Part shown: positions 45,986-55,675 of the stretch, in pieces
Layout: every line of letters begins with the position of its first letter
How positions within the stretch are numbered: position 1 is the stretch's first letter
Assembly: GCA_022605405.1 (NCBI GenBank)
Contig: JABYQQ010000020.1
Span: forward strand, 1-64,000
Direction of reading: 5' to 3'
DNA length: 64,000 bases
Source of the DNA: Earliella scabrosa
Taxonomy: Eukaryota > Basidiomycota > Agaricomycetes > Polyporales > Polyporaceae
Translations under genes and position numbers: made by a program
Notes under the pieces: model-generated
Seen by the model: only the letters and a program-made list of their open reading frames with translations
Told to the model about the DNA's origin: nothing
Database searches by the model: none

Positions 45986-47065
45986 ATGTTCTTCTCGAAG
46001 AGCCTCGTCGCCGCCGTCGCGCTCTGCCTGAGCGTCAGTCTCCAGGTGTCCGCGCACGCCGCTATTGCGCCCCAGCTCGGCGTCGATGGCGACCCCGTCC
46101 GGAGGGACGTTCTGCGCCCGACGAACGCCCGCCCCTGCGGCAGAGTCGACATTGCGGAGAACTTCGACTCGTCCGCCACCATCCCCCTGGATGCGAACAA
46201 TCAGTTCCAAGCTACCATCACCAACTTCAACAGGTCAGTGCCTCGATATCACGCACGAGCCGCATCCAATCGCTCACTCTGCTTCTTCTCCACGCAGGGG
46301 ACTCGACGGTTCGAAGATGGTGACGGCCCAGGTCGACCCCACTGGAACCGGCGACTCGTTCGTCGACGCTCAAGTCATCCAGAACGGCGAGAGGGTACGT
46401 CCACCCGGCGGTATGAACGTATACTTCTTGACAACCTAAATTCCCTTCGCATAGGCTCCCCGCACCCTCGGCTCGTCGCAGCTCTCCGTGCAGCTCCCCG
46501 CGGGCATGACGTGCACCGGCGGCGCCTCCGGGACCAAATGTCTCGTCTCCTTCGTCTCCCTCAGTGGCTTCGGTAACTGCGTCGTCGTCGACCAGGCAGG
46601 CAGCGCGGCTGCCGCTCCCGCTGCACCGGCCACTGGCACTGATGCTGCCGGTTCCACTGCTCCTCCCACCGGTACCGACGCCGGTGTTGGTGCTGGTGTT
46701 GGTGTGGATGCTGGTGTGGGTGCGGGTACTGGTACTGGTGCGGGTGCGGGTACTGGTGCGGGTGCGGGTACTGGTGCGGGTGCTGGTACTGGCGCTGGTG
46801 CCGGCACGGGTGCCGTTGACAACGCGGGCCAGGGAGCGGCCAATGCGGGGACAGGTGCGGGGGCGAGCGGTGCTGGCGCGGGCACCGACGCGAACGCTGG
46901 GCTCCTCGACCGCATCCGCGAGAACGTCCGGGGCCAGCAAGCCGCGGTACGTATCGTCTGCTTTTCGATTCAAGGATGGGAGCTGACTGGACGGCCCGTT
47001 CCTCTGGACTCTAGGGTACTCGCCGCGCGCGCATCGCCCGCCGCGCAGCTGAGGCTCTCGCTTAG
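45986..47065 (+). CDS. Egh16-like secreted protein with Gly/Ala/Thr repeat tail (copy 1)
   Basis: The ATG at 45986 begins the signal peptide MFFSKSLVAAVALCLSVSLQ. The mature domain contains AHAAIAPQLGVDGDPVRRDV, RPTNARPCGRVDIAENF, DSSATIPLDANNQFQATITN, VTAQVDPTGTGDSF and VQLPAGMTCTGGASGTKC, with FGNCVVVDQ at its end. I recognise this as the pattern of fungal gEgh16/Egh16H-type secreted proteins, first noticed in plant- and insect-associated fungi; the molecular activity is unknown. A tail of about 110 residues follows, built from GAGAGT-type units, then LLDRIRENVRGQQAA and, after an intron, GTRRARIARRAAEALA. Two more short introns lie upstream. An inverted paralogue is at 50618-51695. Confidence 0.78.
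46680..46812 (+). repeat. Minisatellite encoding a Gly-Ala-Gly-Thr tract
   Basis: Tandem GGTGCGGGTGCGGGTACT-type units in phase with codons. The paralogue has a different low-complexity sequence here. Confidence 0.7.
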
Positions 47066-48416
47066 GGTAGGACGTCCGACGCCCTTCCAAGGTTCGGGGA
47101 ACGCCGAGAGATTGCGAGTGGGGAGTTCATTGAGAGGCGCTTCCTCGTCCCTGACGATAGACTATTAGTAATATGTTTGTGACTGGGTGTATGCGTTGTG
47201 AATGTCGATCAAGGACTATACTCGTAATGGTGGAGGCGATGCAGTGCGAGTAACTGTCAAGACCGGTGACAACACAGAAGATGTGTACTCACTGTATTTG
47301 GGTTTGACGGCTCGCTCGCTATAACTCGTCCCCGCGGGGGTCATGCACTTGATACCCACCCACGAATAGTTTCAACGCGGATGGATAGGTTGAGTCGTGA
47401 CAGCTTTAGCTCCAGTCATGGGCGACCATGGTCATTCCTTGTCAACGACCTAGGAGCTCTAAGTTGGAGACAATGGTCGACGGCAATCTCACGGTAGAGT
47501 GGGGACAGTTTTGCGCCGGCGACTAGAGTCGCCTCGCGAGGAAAACGGCGAAGTAGACCTTGTGCATCTATCGATGCTTGTTGTCGTGTTGACAAAGGAC
47601 CGGTACTAGTGACCTTCACGCATGCGGTAGCATACACGCCGGATATTCACAACGTACCTTATTGTCCAGTCATCACCAGGTCATCACTCTTCTTCCCTCC
47701 ACGTCGCCCAACGAGACCCGTCCTGCATGAGTAGCCATCACGATCCCTCGACCCTGATCTTCAACGAGCCAGAAGGCTTAGTTCGTTCGATATTGAGGAA
47801 GCGTTTCGGCAGTGGAGTGACATTCTAGTGGTCGTGAGTCCAAGTTGCAGCCCATTGCACTGTGCAGCCCAAAGACTCATCTTGTAACCGTGGGAACTAC
47901 CATTGACGCCCGAACATACCTCGACGTTGTCAACTTCGTTCAGTTCTACAGTACTTGTTCACCCAGTACTCGAGCTGAAGATCTCGGACTGGGACCGCGG
48001 TATGCGACAATGAACACGCGAGATCAGGACCTGGGGTGACTGACGTATCGCCAGCCTCCTAGCTGCCATTGCGCGTCACGGTTGTGTGTTATATGTAGGT
48101 GCGTTCATCCATCTTGGTGGCACTCACTGGCTCTCTGGCGAAAGCTGATAGTGCTGGAGGAGCATGACAACGCGACAAGCAATTGTGTGTCATAGAACAG
48201 TCCTCTCTGTCGGCTCAGTAGCCGCTCACCGCCGCTTCACCCCCCTTCTCCTCGCTCCGTCGATGCGGCTCACATATCATATTCACCGGATATGGGCTGT
48301 CGAGTGGGGTTATGTCAGTCTCAAGGGCTCTAATTTATTCACAGATCCTTATTGAACTTTGCTTGTGAGTTCTACATACATATTCGAATTCCCCTCACAG
48401 AGAGAGCGATCCAGAG
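47066..48416. other. Intergenic region
   Basis: About 1.35 kb between the convergent Egh16-like and MYND genes. Only short unrecognisable ORFs. Confidence 0.5.
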
Positions 48417-49711
48417 TCACAGCTGCCTCTCGCCTGACTCGGACTCCACGGCATCACGAAACTTTTCGAGCTCCTGGCGCGCTTTCCGCATTTCCGTCGG
48501 CTGCATGGACCTCGAGAAGAACCGCATCCTGTCGCCGAACGGGCCTTCAGCATCGATGAAATGCCCCGGACCTCGGACATCTGCATCTGAGGCTGGCAGC
48601 CATTCTCCACCGAGAGGCTCCTCAGGCTTGTCCTGTTGCTCAGTGCGAGTGACCACTGCCTGCTCCTGGGTGTTAATCGGCTGGGCGTCGTGTTTCTTCT
48701 TCGCCTTGCAGGCGATCTTGTGTCTCGGCCAATCCTGTGATATGTGTCAACGGCGCAACTCTCCCAATGGAGGTACGCACCCTTTTCTGACACTCCTTGC
48801 TGCAATAATGAGGCTTCACGTCCGCAGGACAGCTTCCCCCGCACGCCATCAGCGCCTTCTTGCGTAACCCTCCCACCTTGCAGCCCGGCCCCGCGCACAC
48901 ATACGCCCTCTCGTTATTCTCGATCTTCGTCAGCTGCTTGAGGAACCTCGAGCCAAACTCCCGCTCGGCCCGATCCGCCGTCTCCAGCAGGAACGCGTGC
49001 TCCCTCTTCGCCCCCTCCGGCAACCGACTCCTTGCCTTGTTCGCGATAGTGATGATGACCCGGCTGACGAGCCCGAGCCTGACGGCCATGGTCGCATGCA
49101 TCAGCATATCGCACATCCACCGCCCTTTGTTGAAATCAGACTCGTCAGCATCCTCGCCCATAAACTCGCGCAGAAGCTGCCGAGCCTTGACGATGTCCGC
49201 CCGGGCGTCGGTCGGATAGTCGAGCTTTGCGCAGCTGACGATCGCCGCGGCGGCATGAGCACTGGCGCGCTGCCGGACGGTTGCGGAGGGCGAACCAGCG
49301 GCGGCTTTAAGCATGTAGAGGGCTGCGTGTATGCTCTTCTCGCGGACGCCGCACCCGCTCATGTATCTGCGATAAGGCATAGGATCAGATGTGGGCATAT
49401 GCAAGGGCTACCTGCTGTTTCTGCCCGCGATTCTTGCCACGGCCCGCTCTCCACATCACAGTGGGTACGTACCGGAATCCGAGTTCAAGCAAAGCTTCCG
49501 CGTTCCCCAACACGAGGAGCTCCTCTTCTGTGTGACGACGGACGCTCTCCGCGCACTCCAGGGAGAACGAACCCATCTCCGGGAGCTCATGCAGATTGTA
49601 GCAACAGGCGCACTTGTTTCCGATGTACCTCTGCATCTCCTGCGTCTTCGGTACGCTCTCGTCGATATGAGCCAGCTCGAAGAAGAACCTGGGGCCTTGT
49701 CCGGGCTCCAT
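48417..49711 (-). CDS. MYND-type zinc-finger protein
   Basis: A protein of about 400 residues with a C-terminal MYND finger, a Zn-binding protein-interaction module. The ATG at 49711 gives MEPGQGPRFFFELAHIDE; an intron joins LLELGF to RYMSGCGVREKSIHAALY. A helical central region (KAAAGSPSATVRQRASAHAA, KARQLLREFMGEDADESDF) resembles the repeat-like N-terminal part seen in many agaricomycete MYND proteins. The finger reads YVCAGPGCKVGGLRKKALMA, CGGSCPADVKPHYCSKECQK and, after an intron, DWPRHKIACKAKKK, with Cys and His ligands in the expected order. The tail ends ESESGERQL at 48417. Ligand or target unknown. It lies between the two Egh16-like copies. Confidence 0.85.
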
Positions 49712-50617
49712 ACTGGCTACGTTTACGACAATATGAGCATTACCGTATGGTGTTGAGCACTAATGAGTAGTACTGACCTGCTTCAGATGATGTACTGAAT
49801 GAAGGGGAAGGTGCGATGGAGAGTAGAGGTGGATGGGGGGAAGAGACAACGCCACGAGTCATCGATCAAGCATGATTGATGCATGTTCTCTGCTAACGTA
49901 AGAGTCATGTCCACTGTAGCAGTCCGATCTGAAATGTCCATGATTGTAGGCCGGCCGGTGGTTACGAGCGCCTAAGCGGCTCTCTGCTCACTTTCGTTGC
50001 GCAAGAGCCATGCGAGACTGCATCAGGGTAAGGGTCTGACTTGAGTGGGTTTTACCCCTCAACAAACCCTGCCTAGAACTGTCGTTCGTGTCTTTAGGTG
50101 CGCATGCACACTCGAACTCGAAGCTCTTCAAGTATTTGGCATGATCCTCATCCATGCTCAGAGAGGTTCTGAAGTAGTCCACGCTTTCTCTGCTATACAA
50201 AACAGTATGAATACCACAGGAATGTGTTGAGTAACTACCTCTATAGTTGCTCACAGACACTGTACTGTCACCTGTTTTTTCAGTGCTTGCCTCCTGGGGC
50301 GCTCACGAGGTTCCATGAAGGGCGCACACAACCACGCAAGTACCTGGAGAATTCTCACCTAATGTCCGAGCTGCAACCGATCATTGACACTTCACGCACA
50401 CATCTCACAGAAAAGAGAGGATGCCAAACGAGTAACATTCACACGCGCGCGCGCGAACAGTACTACCCGATCGACATCCCGCAACGCACGTACTCAAACA
50501 CAGCCGTAGTCTTTCTGCTGGTACGGGCGGACGTGAACGCTCTGCCTCACCACCACATCACCTCCCACTTTCCTCCGAGCCGAGACCTTGACCTGGACCT
50601 GAACCTAGACCGGGCCC
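49712..50617. other. Intergenic region
   Basis: About 0.9 kb holding the MYND 5' flank and the 3' flank of Egh16-like copy 2. Nothing else recognised. Confidence 0.5.
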
Positions 50618-51695
50618 TTAGGCGAGGACCTCGACGGCGGGACGTTCAGCCGCACGACGCGCGATGCGCGCGCGGCGAGTGCCCTGTCACAAATTCCAGT
50701 CAGCCAACTTGAACGCCCACAGACAAGGCGGAAAAGAACACCCACCGCCGCCCGCTGGTTGCGCTGGCTCTGGAGGATGTTGCGGAGGCGGTCGAGGAGT
50801 GGGGTGTTGCTGCCCGCTGCGGGCGAGGCCGTAGAGCCCGCAGCGTTGGCGTTCGCATTGCCCGCACCGGCGCCGTTCGCGTTCGCGTTCGCATTCGTTC
50901 CGGCAGCCGCGGCGCCCTGGACCGCGTTGTTGCCCCGGTTGCGTCCGCCACGGCCGCGACCGCGACCGTTACCGTTACCATTGCCAGTGCCAGCGCCGTT
51001 TCCAGCACCAGCACCAGCTCCGGTGGCGGGAGCAGCGGGGGCGGCCGCGGCGCCGCCAGCTTGGTCGACGACGACGCAGTTGCCGAAGCCGCCTGCGGTG
51101 ACGAAGGCGACGAGGCACTTGCTCCCGGATGCGCCGCCGGTGCACGTCGTGCCCGCGGGGAGCTGGACGGTGAGCGGGACCGAGCCGGTTCCGCGGGGAG
51201 CCTGATCACAGGTGTAGAGGGTTATGGGTGATGTGTGGTCAGTCCGACTCAGTCAGGTAGTGAGAAAGAGGGAGCAGGACGTACCCTCTCGCCGTTCTGG
51301 ATGACCTGCGCGTTGACGAACGAGTTGCCTGTGCCGGTTGCGTCGACCCGAGCGGTGACCTGGGTCGAACCGTCGACGCCTCTGTGTAGTACGAGAGATG
51401 ATGAATGAGCGATCAAGGTAGAGACAAAGTACGCCAAAAAGACTCACCCGTTGAAGTTTGTGATCGTCGCTTGGAACTGGCCGTTCGCAGCGACGGGAGC
51501 GGCGGTGGAGGTGTCGAAGGTCTGGGCAATGTTGACGTTGCCGCAGGGGCGGGCGTTCGAGGGCCGGAGCGCGTTCCGTTGGGCGGGGGTGCCCTGGACG
51601 CCGAGCGCGGGGGCGATGGCGGCGTGGGCGGAGACCTGGAGGGAGAGGCTCAGGCCGAGGGCGACGGCGGCAGCGAAGCTCTTCGAGAAGAACAT
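50618..51695 (-). CDS. Egh16-like secreted protein with Ala/Asn/Gly-rich tail (copy 2)
   Basis: Paralogue of 45986-47065. The ATG at 51695 gives MFFSKSFAAAVALGLSLSLQ as signal peptide. The domain contains AHAAIAPALGVQGTPAQRNA, ARPCGNVNIAQTFDTST, ARVDATGTGNSF, VQLPAGTTCTGGASGSKC and FGNCVVVDQ. The tail differs from copy 1: GTGNGNGNGRGRGGRNRGNN and NANANANANGAG-type runs instead of GAGAGT units, then LLDRLRNILQSQRAA and, after an intron, GTRRARIARRAAERP ending EVLA. Intron positions are the same in both copies. Likely a secreted surface or effector-like protein of unknown activity. Confidence 0.78.
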
Positions 51696-51928
51696 AGTTC
51701 CAGACTGTGGGTAGAAGAAAACGCAGTCAAGCGATCTGCTGAAGGAGGGTGGAACGGTGAAGAGCAAGAAGTCTGAGAAGGAACGGCAAGAACTTGAAGC
51801 TTGAAACTTGGAGATACAAAGAAGAACAAGCGGAATGCGTCCAGCAGACTACGGCTGTGAAGAGGATCCGGCCTCGGTGCGTTGCAGAAGGTGCAAGGTG
51901 GGGAGTGGGTCCTCCGCGCAGGATGCGC

Positions 51929-51935
51929 TATATAT
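51929..51935 (-). promoter_or_regulatory. TATA-like element of Egh16-like copy 2
   Basis: The minus strand reads GCGATATATAGCGC about 235 bp upstream of the ATG, in the position corresponding to the TATA box of copy 1. Confidence 0.4.
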
Positions 51936-52189
51936 CGCCCGATAGGTCGGCTATTTCGTCCGGCACGAACCAGCATGATTCAACCGCTAGCTCGGGCGGA
52001 TCTGAGCTCGAGTGTTCTACGCGGAACCGTGACCAGGGGTTGCCATGGGCTGTTGCTCGAACGGGACAACACGCGGACGACCACCACGAGTAGTAGGAAC
52101 CACGGGACAGTTCAGCCGAGCGTTGGCGTCGTTCTTGATTGGCTGGCAAAAGCTGGGGAAATTGCTCAAGGCACGCTCAACACGCCTTC

Positions 52190-52371
52190 AGCAGATACAG
52201 GTAGGTTCTCAGTATACCGGATACATCTGCGACGGGTCCGATCGTCTCGCGGATGTATCCGCTCGAGAACAGATGTATCCGCGTAAATGCGCTGCAGTGT
52301 TCGGGATTCGAACCCTCGACCGGGCGCTTTCGAGCAAAACGCAGACTAGGTACCAACTACGCCAACATCGC
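52190..52371 (-). mobile_element. tRNA-derived SINE-like copy 1
   Basis: On the minus strand from 52371 a tRNA-like head reads GCGATGT, then TGGCGTAGTTGG (box A) and, further on, GAGGGTTCGAATCCC (perfect box B), then ACACTGC, which pairs with the start except at one position. The anticodon arm is degenerate and the D stem does not close, so a working tRNA gene is unlikely. A body follows with CGGATACATC repeats and CCGCGAGACGAT, matching copy 2 at 54475-54640. Confidence 0.6.
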
Positions 52372-52521
52372 TTTACTGGAATGCACTATTAATGTCTTAT
52401 AGCACTTTGTCTGTTGCCCTTCGCGGGGGCGTCGTCTCTCTCCAGCAACGGCTCAACGGCTTGCTGATGCCCGCAATACCTTTCAAACTCCTGCGCGGGT
52501 GAACAACCAGCAAGTACGGTT

Positions 52522-52953
52522 GTGATGCCTCCTGGAGCCGTAATCCACGCTGACAGCTTTCAGATTCCTACCGCTCGGAGCGGGACCTCTACCCTTGCTA
52601 GTACGCCTCATCCAGACCCCCGGGCCGGTCCTCCCGTGCGCAACCTTCCCGACTCTGCTATCCCCCGAGCGACCTATGGCAGTACTCCCGCCCGCGCGTC
52701 CTCGCAGCAATCTGCCCTTGCACCTCAGTCCATGCAGCCCCCGCCCAGTCGAGCGCCTCGTGCACAGCCACGTATCTTACACTATCAAATCTCGCAGCTC
52801 CCCGCTCCTCCACATGTTGCAGGGGTACGTGTCTCTTACCCTAGAACACGGATGGATACTCAGACATACCCACAGCTTGCCACGACGCCTTCGAGCAGCC
52901 ACCCCACTGGTACGATTGATGATCCTCTCCGCAATCGGCTTGTTGCTAACTAG
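52522..52953 (+). CDS. Degenerate hypothetical Pro-rich ORF, possibly element-derived
   Basis: A 143-codon frame rich in Pro, Ser and Ala (PPGAVIHADSFQIPTARS, APQSMQPPPSRAPRAQP). Just upstream another frame reads ADARNTFQTPARVNNQQVR and appears to be the same protein broken by a frame change near 52455-52515. No domain recognised. It lies between two SINE-like copies, so a decayed mobile-element gene is plausible. Confidence 0.3.
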   Translation: MMPPGAVIHADSFQIPTARSGTSTLASTPHPDPRAGPPVRNLPDSAIPRATYGSTPARASSQQSALAPQSMQPPPSRAPRAQPRILHYQISQLPAPPHVAGVRVSYPRTRMDTQTYPQLATTPSSSHPTGTIDDPLRNRLVAN

Positions 52954-52981
52954 GTCATCAACCTAGTTGCTCTTCTCGATC

Positions 52982-53236
52982 ATGACGACCATGGTGAGGA
53001 CCCGACCTTCGCCCGACGCCGACATCCATCCTCGCGAATTGGCTCGTCGCGTGGCCTACGCTAGTGACACGTTCTACAATGAAGAACATGGTTCTGACTT
53101 CCATCAGCCCGACGAAGGCCTCGATCCCGAGGCGATGGCCGAGATCGACGACGATCCTGAGGCTGCTGAGGACCATGACGAAGACGGTGGCACACACACC
53201 TGGCACTTCGACGAGGCCCACCATGAGGCCCAGTAA
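52982..53236 (+). CDS. Short acidic ORF truncated by a TIR element
   Basis: From the ATG at 52982 the frame reads MTTMVRTRPSPDADIHPREL, an acidic stretch (MAEIDDDPEAAEDHDEDGG) and HFDEAHHEAQ before a stop at 53234-53236. The stop codon lies inside the left terminus of the element at 53228, so the original frame was longer. No domain recognised. It may belong with the Pro-rich ORF upstream. Confidence 0.35.
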   Translation: MTTMVRTRPSPDADIHPRELARRVAYASDTFYNEEHGSDFHQPDEGLDPEAMAEIDDDPEAAEDHDEDGGTHTWHFDEAHHEAQ

Positions 53237-54470
53237 AAACTCGGTCGTATAAGTTGGCTTGTTTTCGTTATTATCGGTTATAAGTCGTTAGTTCTGGTAT
53301 GGATCCGTTTACCGCGCTCACGAGAACCGAGATGCGCCTGGGCGCTTCAAACTTTTGACGTGGTTCGCTCTGTGTGCGACGTCGCTCGACATGTGCGGAG
53401 CCTCTGCCGTCCGCGCCCTTGCGACAATGAGTGCGTCCGCCCGCTCGCGCTGTCGTGCCTGTCGCGTCCGTCCGCCGTCCGCTTCACACCGCCAGTGCGT
53501 CTGCCTCCGTCCGCTCCTGCCTCCGAGTCTGCGCCGCCGCCCGCCGCCTCCCTCCATCAGACGCCCGTCTGGTCGTGAGTCCCTTCGCGCTCGCTGTTGG
53601 TCCTCTCCCGAACAACGCTCCACATGCCCTCTGCCCTCCGGCTATTTACGTCACGCTCCTCTATCAATGGCGGCATCGTTTCTCTTTCCTGGACCACCAC
53701 CATCTCCCCTGGTCCCCGCGACCCAGCCCGTTCCCGTTATCCCCCTACCAGTGCCAGTGGAAGCTGAGGCGCATATTCACATGACCGGTACGTCTCTTCA
53801 ACATTCATCTGAGCTTCACGACCGCCTCCACTTCCCATCCTCACGCTATCATACAGAAGATTTGCGTAGATTGTGGTATGAATAACAAAAGGTAAGTCCA
53901 TGGTCCCTTACCTGACTATCACCGCGGGACTCGGACTGAATTGTCATGCGACAGAGGGCCTAGGAAGGCGAAACTCCCAGGTGCGTCACAATGCGTGCTC
54001 GGTCTCTTCGCGCGGACTGAATGTTTCATAGCGCGCCTGCCAGTGTGTGGGCACTAGGGTGCGCGCGGGGCGCGGGGCGCGGGGGCGGCGCAGTGCGGTG
54101 TGGCGTGCGCGCGCCCCGTCGATTAGTATACTGTTGGATACCACTGCATGTATTCTGTCGTTTGTTCCTGTATTATAGTACACATTATATCCATCTCATC
54201 TGTTTTCACTCGTATGAAATCGGTTTCTGGGAGCCGCGGTGGAATATCGAGGCAAAACGGTATGAAGCACAAACAAACGGACGTTTACGAGGGCGCCGTT
54301 TCCCCTGGTTTACTCTCGTTTATGGCGGGCGCTCGGGTATACGAACATAATACGAGAATCTCGTATAATCGACCACTTCTCGTATTATTTTCGTTTAGCT
54401 CCAAATAATACAGGGAAAAACGAGGGCAAACGACAGTAAACGAACGGATACGACCGAGTTTTCACTGGGC
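53228..54470. mobile_element. 1.24-kb TIR element with 5-bp target duplication
   Basis: The left end reads GCCCAGTAAAAACTCGGTCG; the reverse complement of the right end (54448-54470) reads GCCCAGTGAAAACTCGGTCG, a 20-bp match with one difference that continues a few bases further. ATGAG directly precedes the left end (53223-53227) and directly follows the right end (54471-54475), a 5-bp target-site duplication. The interior includes a pyrimidine-rich half and an AT-rich half with CGTTT/CGTAT motifs; no transposase is visible, so it is non-autonomous. The superfamily is unclear. Confidence 0.8.
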
Positions 54471-54474
54471 ATGA

Positions 54475-54640
54475 GGGACGGGTGGGGGCGATTGGGCGTT
54501 CTAGAGTTCTCGAGTTCGAATCCCGCCCGTGTTTTTGCGCTCCTATGGGCGATGAACACGGATGTATCCGCTTGGCTACAGATGTATCCGCGAGACGATG
54601 GCCAGCCTCGCGGATACATCGGCTTCACTGAGACTGCTCC
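54475..54640 (+). mobile_element. tRNA-derived SINE-like copy 2
   Basis: The head reads ACGGGTGGGGGCGATTGG, then CGAGTTCGAATCCCGCCCGT, where the first and last seven bases pair (acceptor-like); the anticodon arm is mostly deleted. The body CGGATGTATCCGCTTGG, then GATGTATCCGCGAGACGATG and GCGGATACATCGG aligns with the reverse complement of copy 1. The TIR element abuts its 5' end. Confidence 0.55.
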
Positions 54641-55000
54641 GGCGCAACCTAGCGCGATTCAGCCCCCGCAGGTGTAAGGTCCAAGCACGAGGCTACTGGT
54701 GACTGTGGTTTCATGTCAGCCAGCTGTCGAACAGAACCATCGCTGTCCGAATCCCAGCAGCGTGAAATGGTTCAGACGTCTGCTGATTGGTCGGGTCTGC
54801 CGCAGGTGCATCCTCCCAGGACATGGTCACCGAAATTCTCATAGTAGATACGAGATTGTCAACGAGACGCTAGACATGGTTCATTGTGCAACAAAAAACG
54901 TCGACGAGATCACATTATTTTCACGAGAACCATCTTGACCTCCCGGATCCTTGGAACAGGGATGAGCCTTTGTACTGTGTAGCTTCAGTCCCGCGTAAGA

Positions 55001-55675
55001 CTAAGCACAACGACCAGTGATTGTACACGTACCGGTGGTGAAGGGGGACGGTTTAGTACCTCTGCAGTACTTCCACGCAACGGGCCACTGGTTGATCGGC
55101 ACGCTGTGGCGAGAGCGCTGGTGGTGACAGTACGACGGCGGCATGTCGGGTGAGTCGTTGGCATGTGTGCGCTTTGGTCTGCGCTGCGGAGGATCTGAAG
55201 CGTGACGCGCATGTCGGAGAGGAACGGGGGTGTAGGGAGGAGGCGGTGTTTGGGCGGTGTCGCGTGAGTAGAACGATGCCGGCGCAGTGATGTCGTCGAG
55301 CGAGTGCGTTGGTGACCCGATTATGAGCACTGAGCTGAGGATACTGTGCTCTGTAGTACGGCGGAGAGAAGAGCGCGATGTCCGACGGACGGGAGACTGC
55401 AATGAGGTTTTGGTCATAACAGTCCGTACTTCAACCGAATATCGTGAGCAACAACGACGACAGGTGCTGCAAGGGATCCACTCACACCGTAATCTATCCC
55501 AGATTTTCTGGAGTAGACACCGCCAACGTGAAGAGGGAGATATGCTCGTTGCTGTGCGACTCATTTTGCAGCAGTAGAGGTAAAGAGCAATTAGCAAAGA
55601 GTGCTCGGGGCTCGCTCTGGGGGGAAAATGCTGGTCGCAGGTACGGTGAAACAAGACGAGAGTGGGTGCAAGCAT
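55001..55675 (-). CDS. Hypothetical Ser/Pro-rich protein (uncertain)
   Basis: An uninterrupted 224-codon minus-strand frame. The C-terminal half contains HSLDDITAPASFYSRDTAQT, PPPPYTPVPLRHARH and SPDMPPSYCHH, with two PPxY-like motifs of the sort bound by WW domains. The first half is Cys/Arg-rich and less protein-like. A GGTACGTG donor near 55030 could lead to another exon. No homology recognised. Confidence 0.3.
   Translation of the reverse strand: MLAPTLVLFHRTCDQHFPPRASPEHSLLIALYLYCCKMSRTATSISPSSRWRCLLQKIWDRLRCEWIPCSTCRRCCSRYSVEVRTVMTKTSLQSPVRRTSRSSLRRTTEHSILSSVLIIGSPTHSLDDITAPASFYSRDTAQTPPPPYTPVPLRHARHASDPPQRRPKRTHANDSPDMPPSYCHHQRSRHSVPINQWPVAWKYCRGTKPSPFTTGTCTITGRCA

Larger units (their letters stand above)
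45600..47065 (+). repeat. Egh16-like inverted duplication, left copy
   Basis: Besides the gene, upstream segments match the reverse complement of the right copy: the stretch holding CTTGATTGGCTGGC (read on the minus strand, about 45650) and CAACGCACCGAGGCCGGATC (about 45850) both recur near 52140 and 51880. Confidence 0.75.
50618..52185 (-). repeat. Egh16-like inverted duplication, right copy
   Basis: Reverse complement of about 45600-47065, including the upstream CTTGATTGGCTGGC segment (about 52132) and the CAACGCACCGAGGCCGGATC leader (read on the minus strand, about 51880). Confidence 0.75.

Noticed and set aside
52294..52371. Functional tRNA gene
   Set aside because: Boxes A and B and the acceptor stem are good, but the D and anticodon arms do not fold, and a second copy with a shared downstream body indicates a SINE-like origin.
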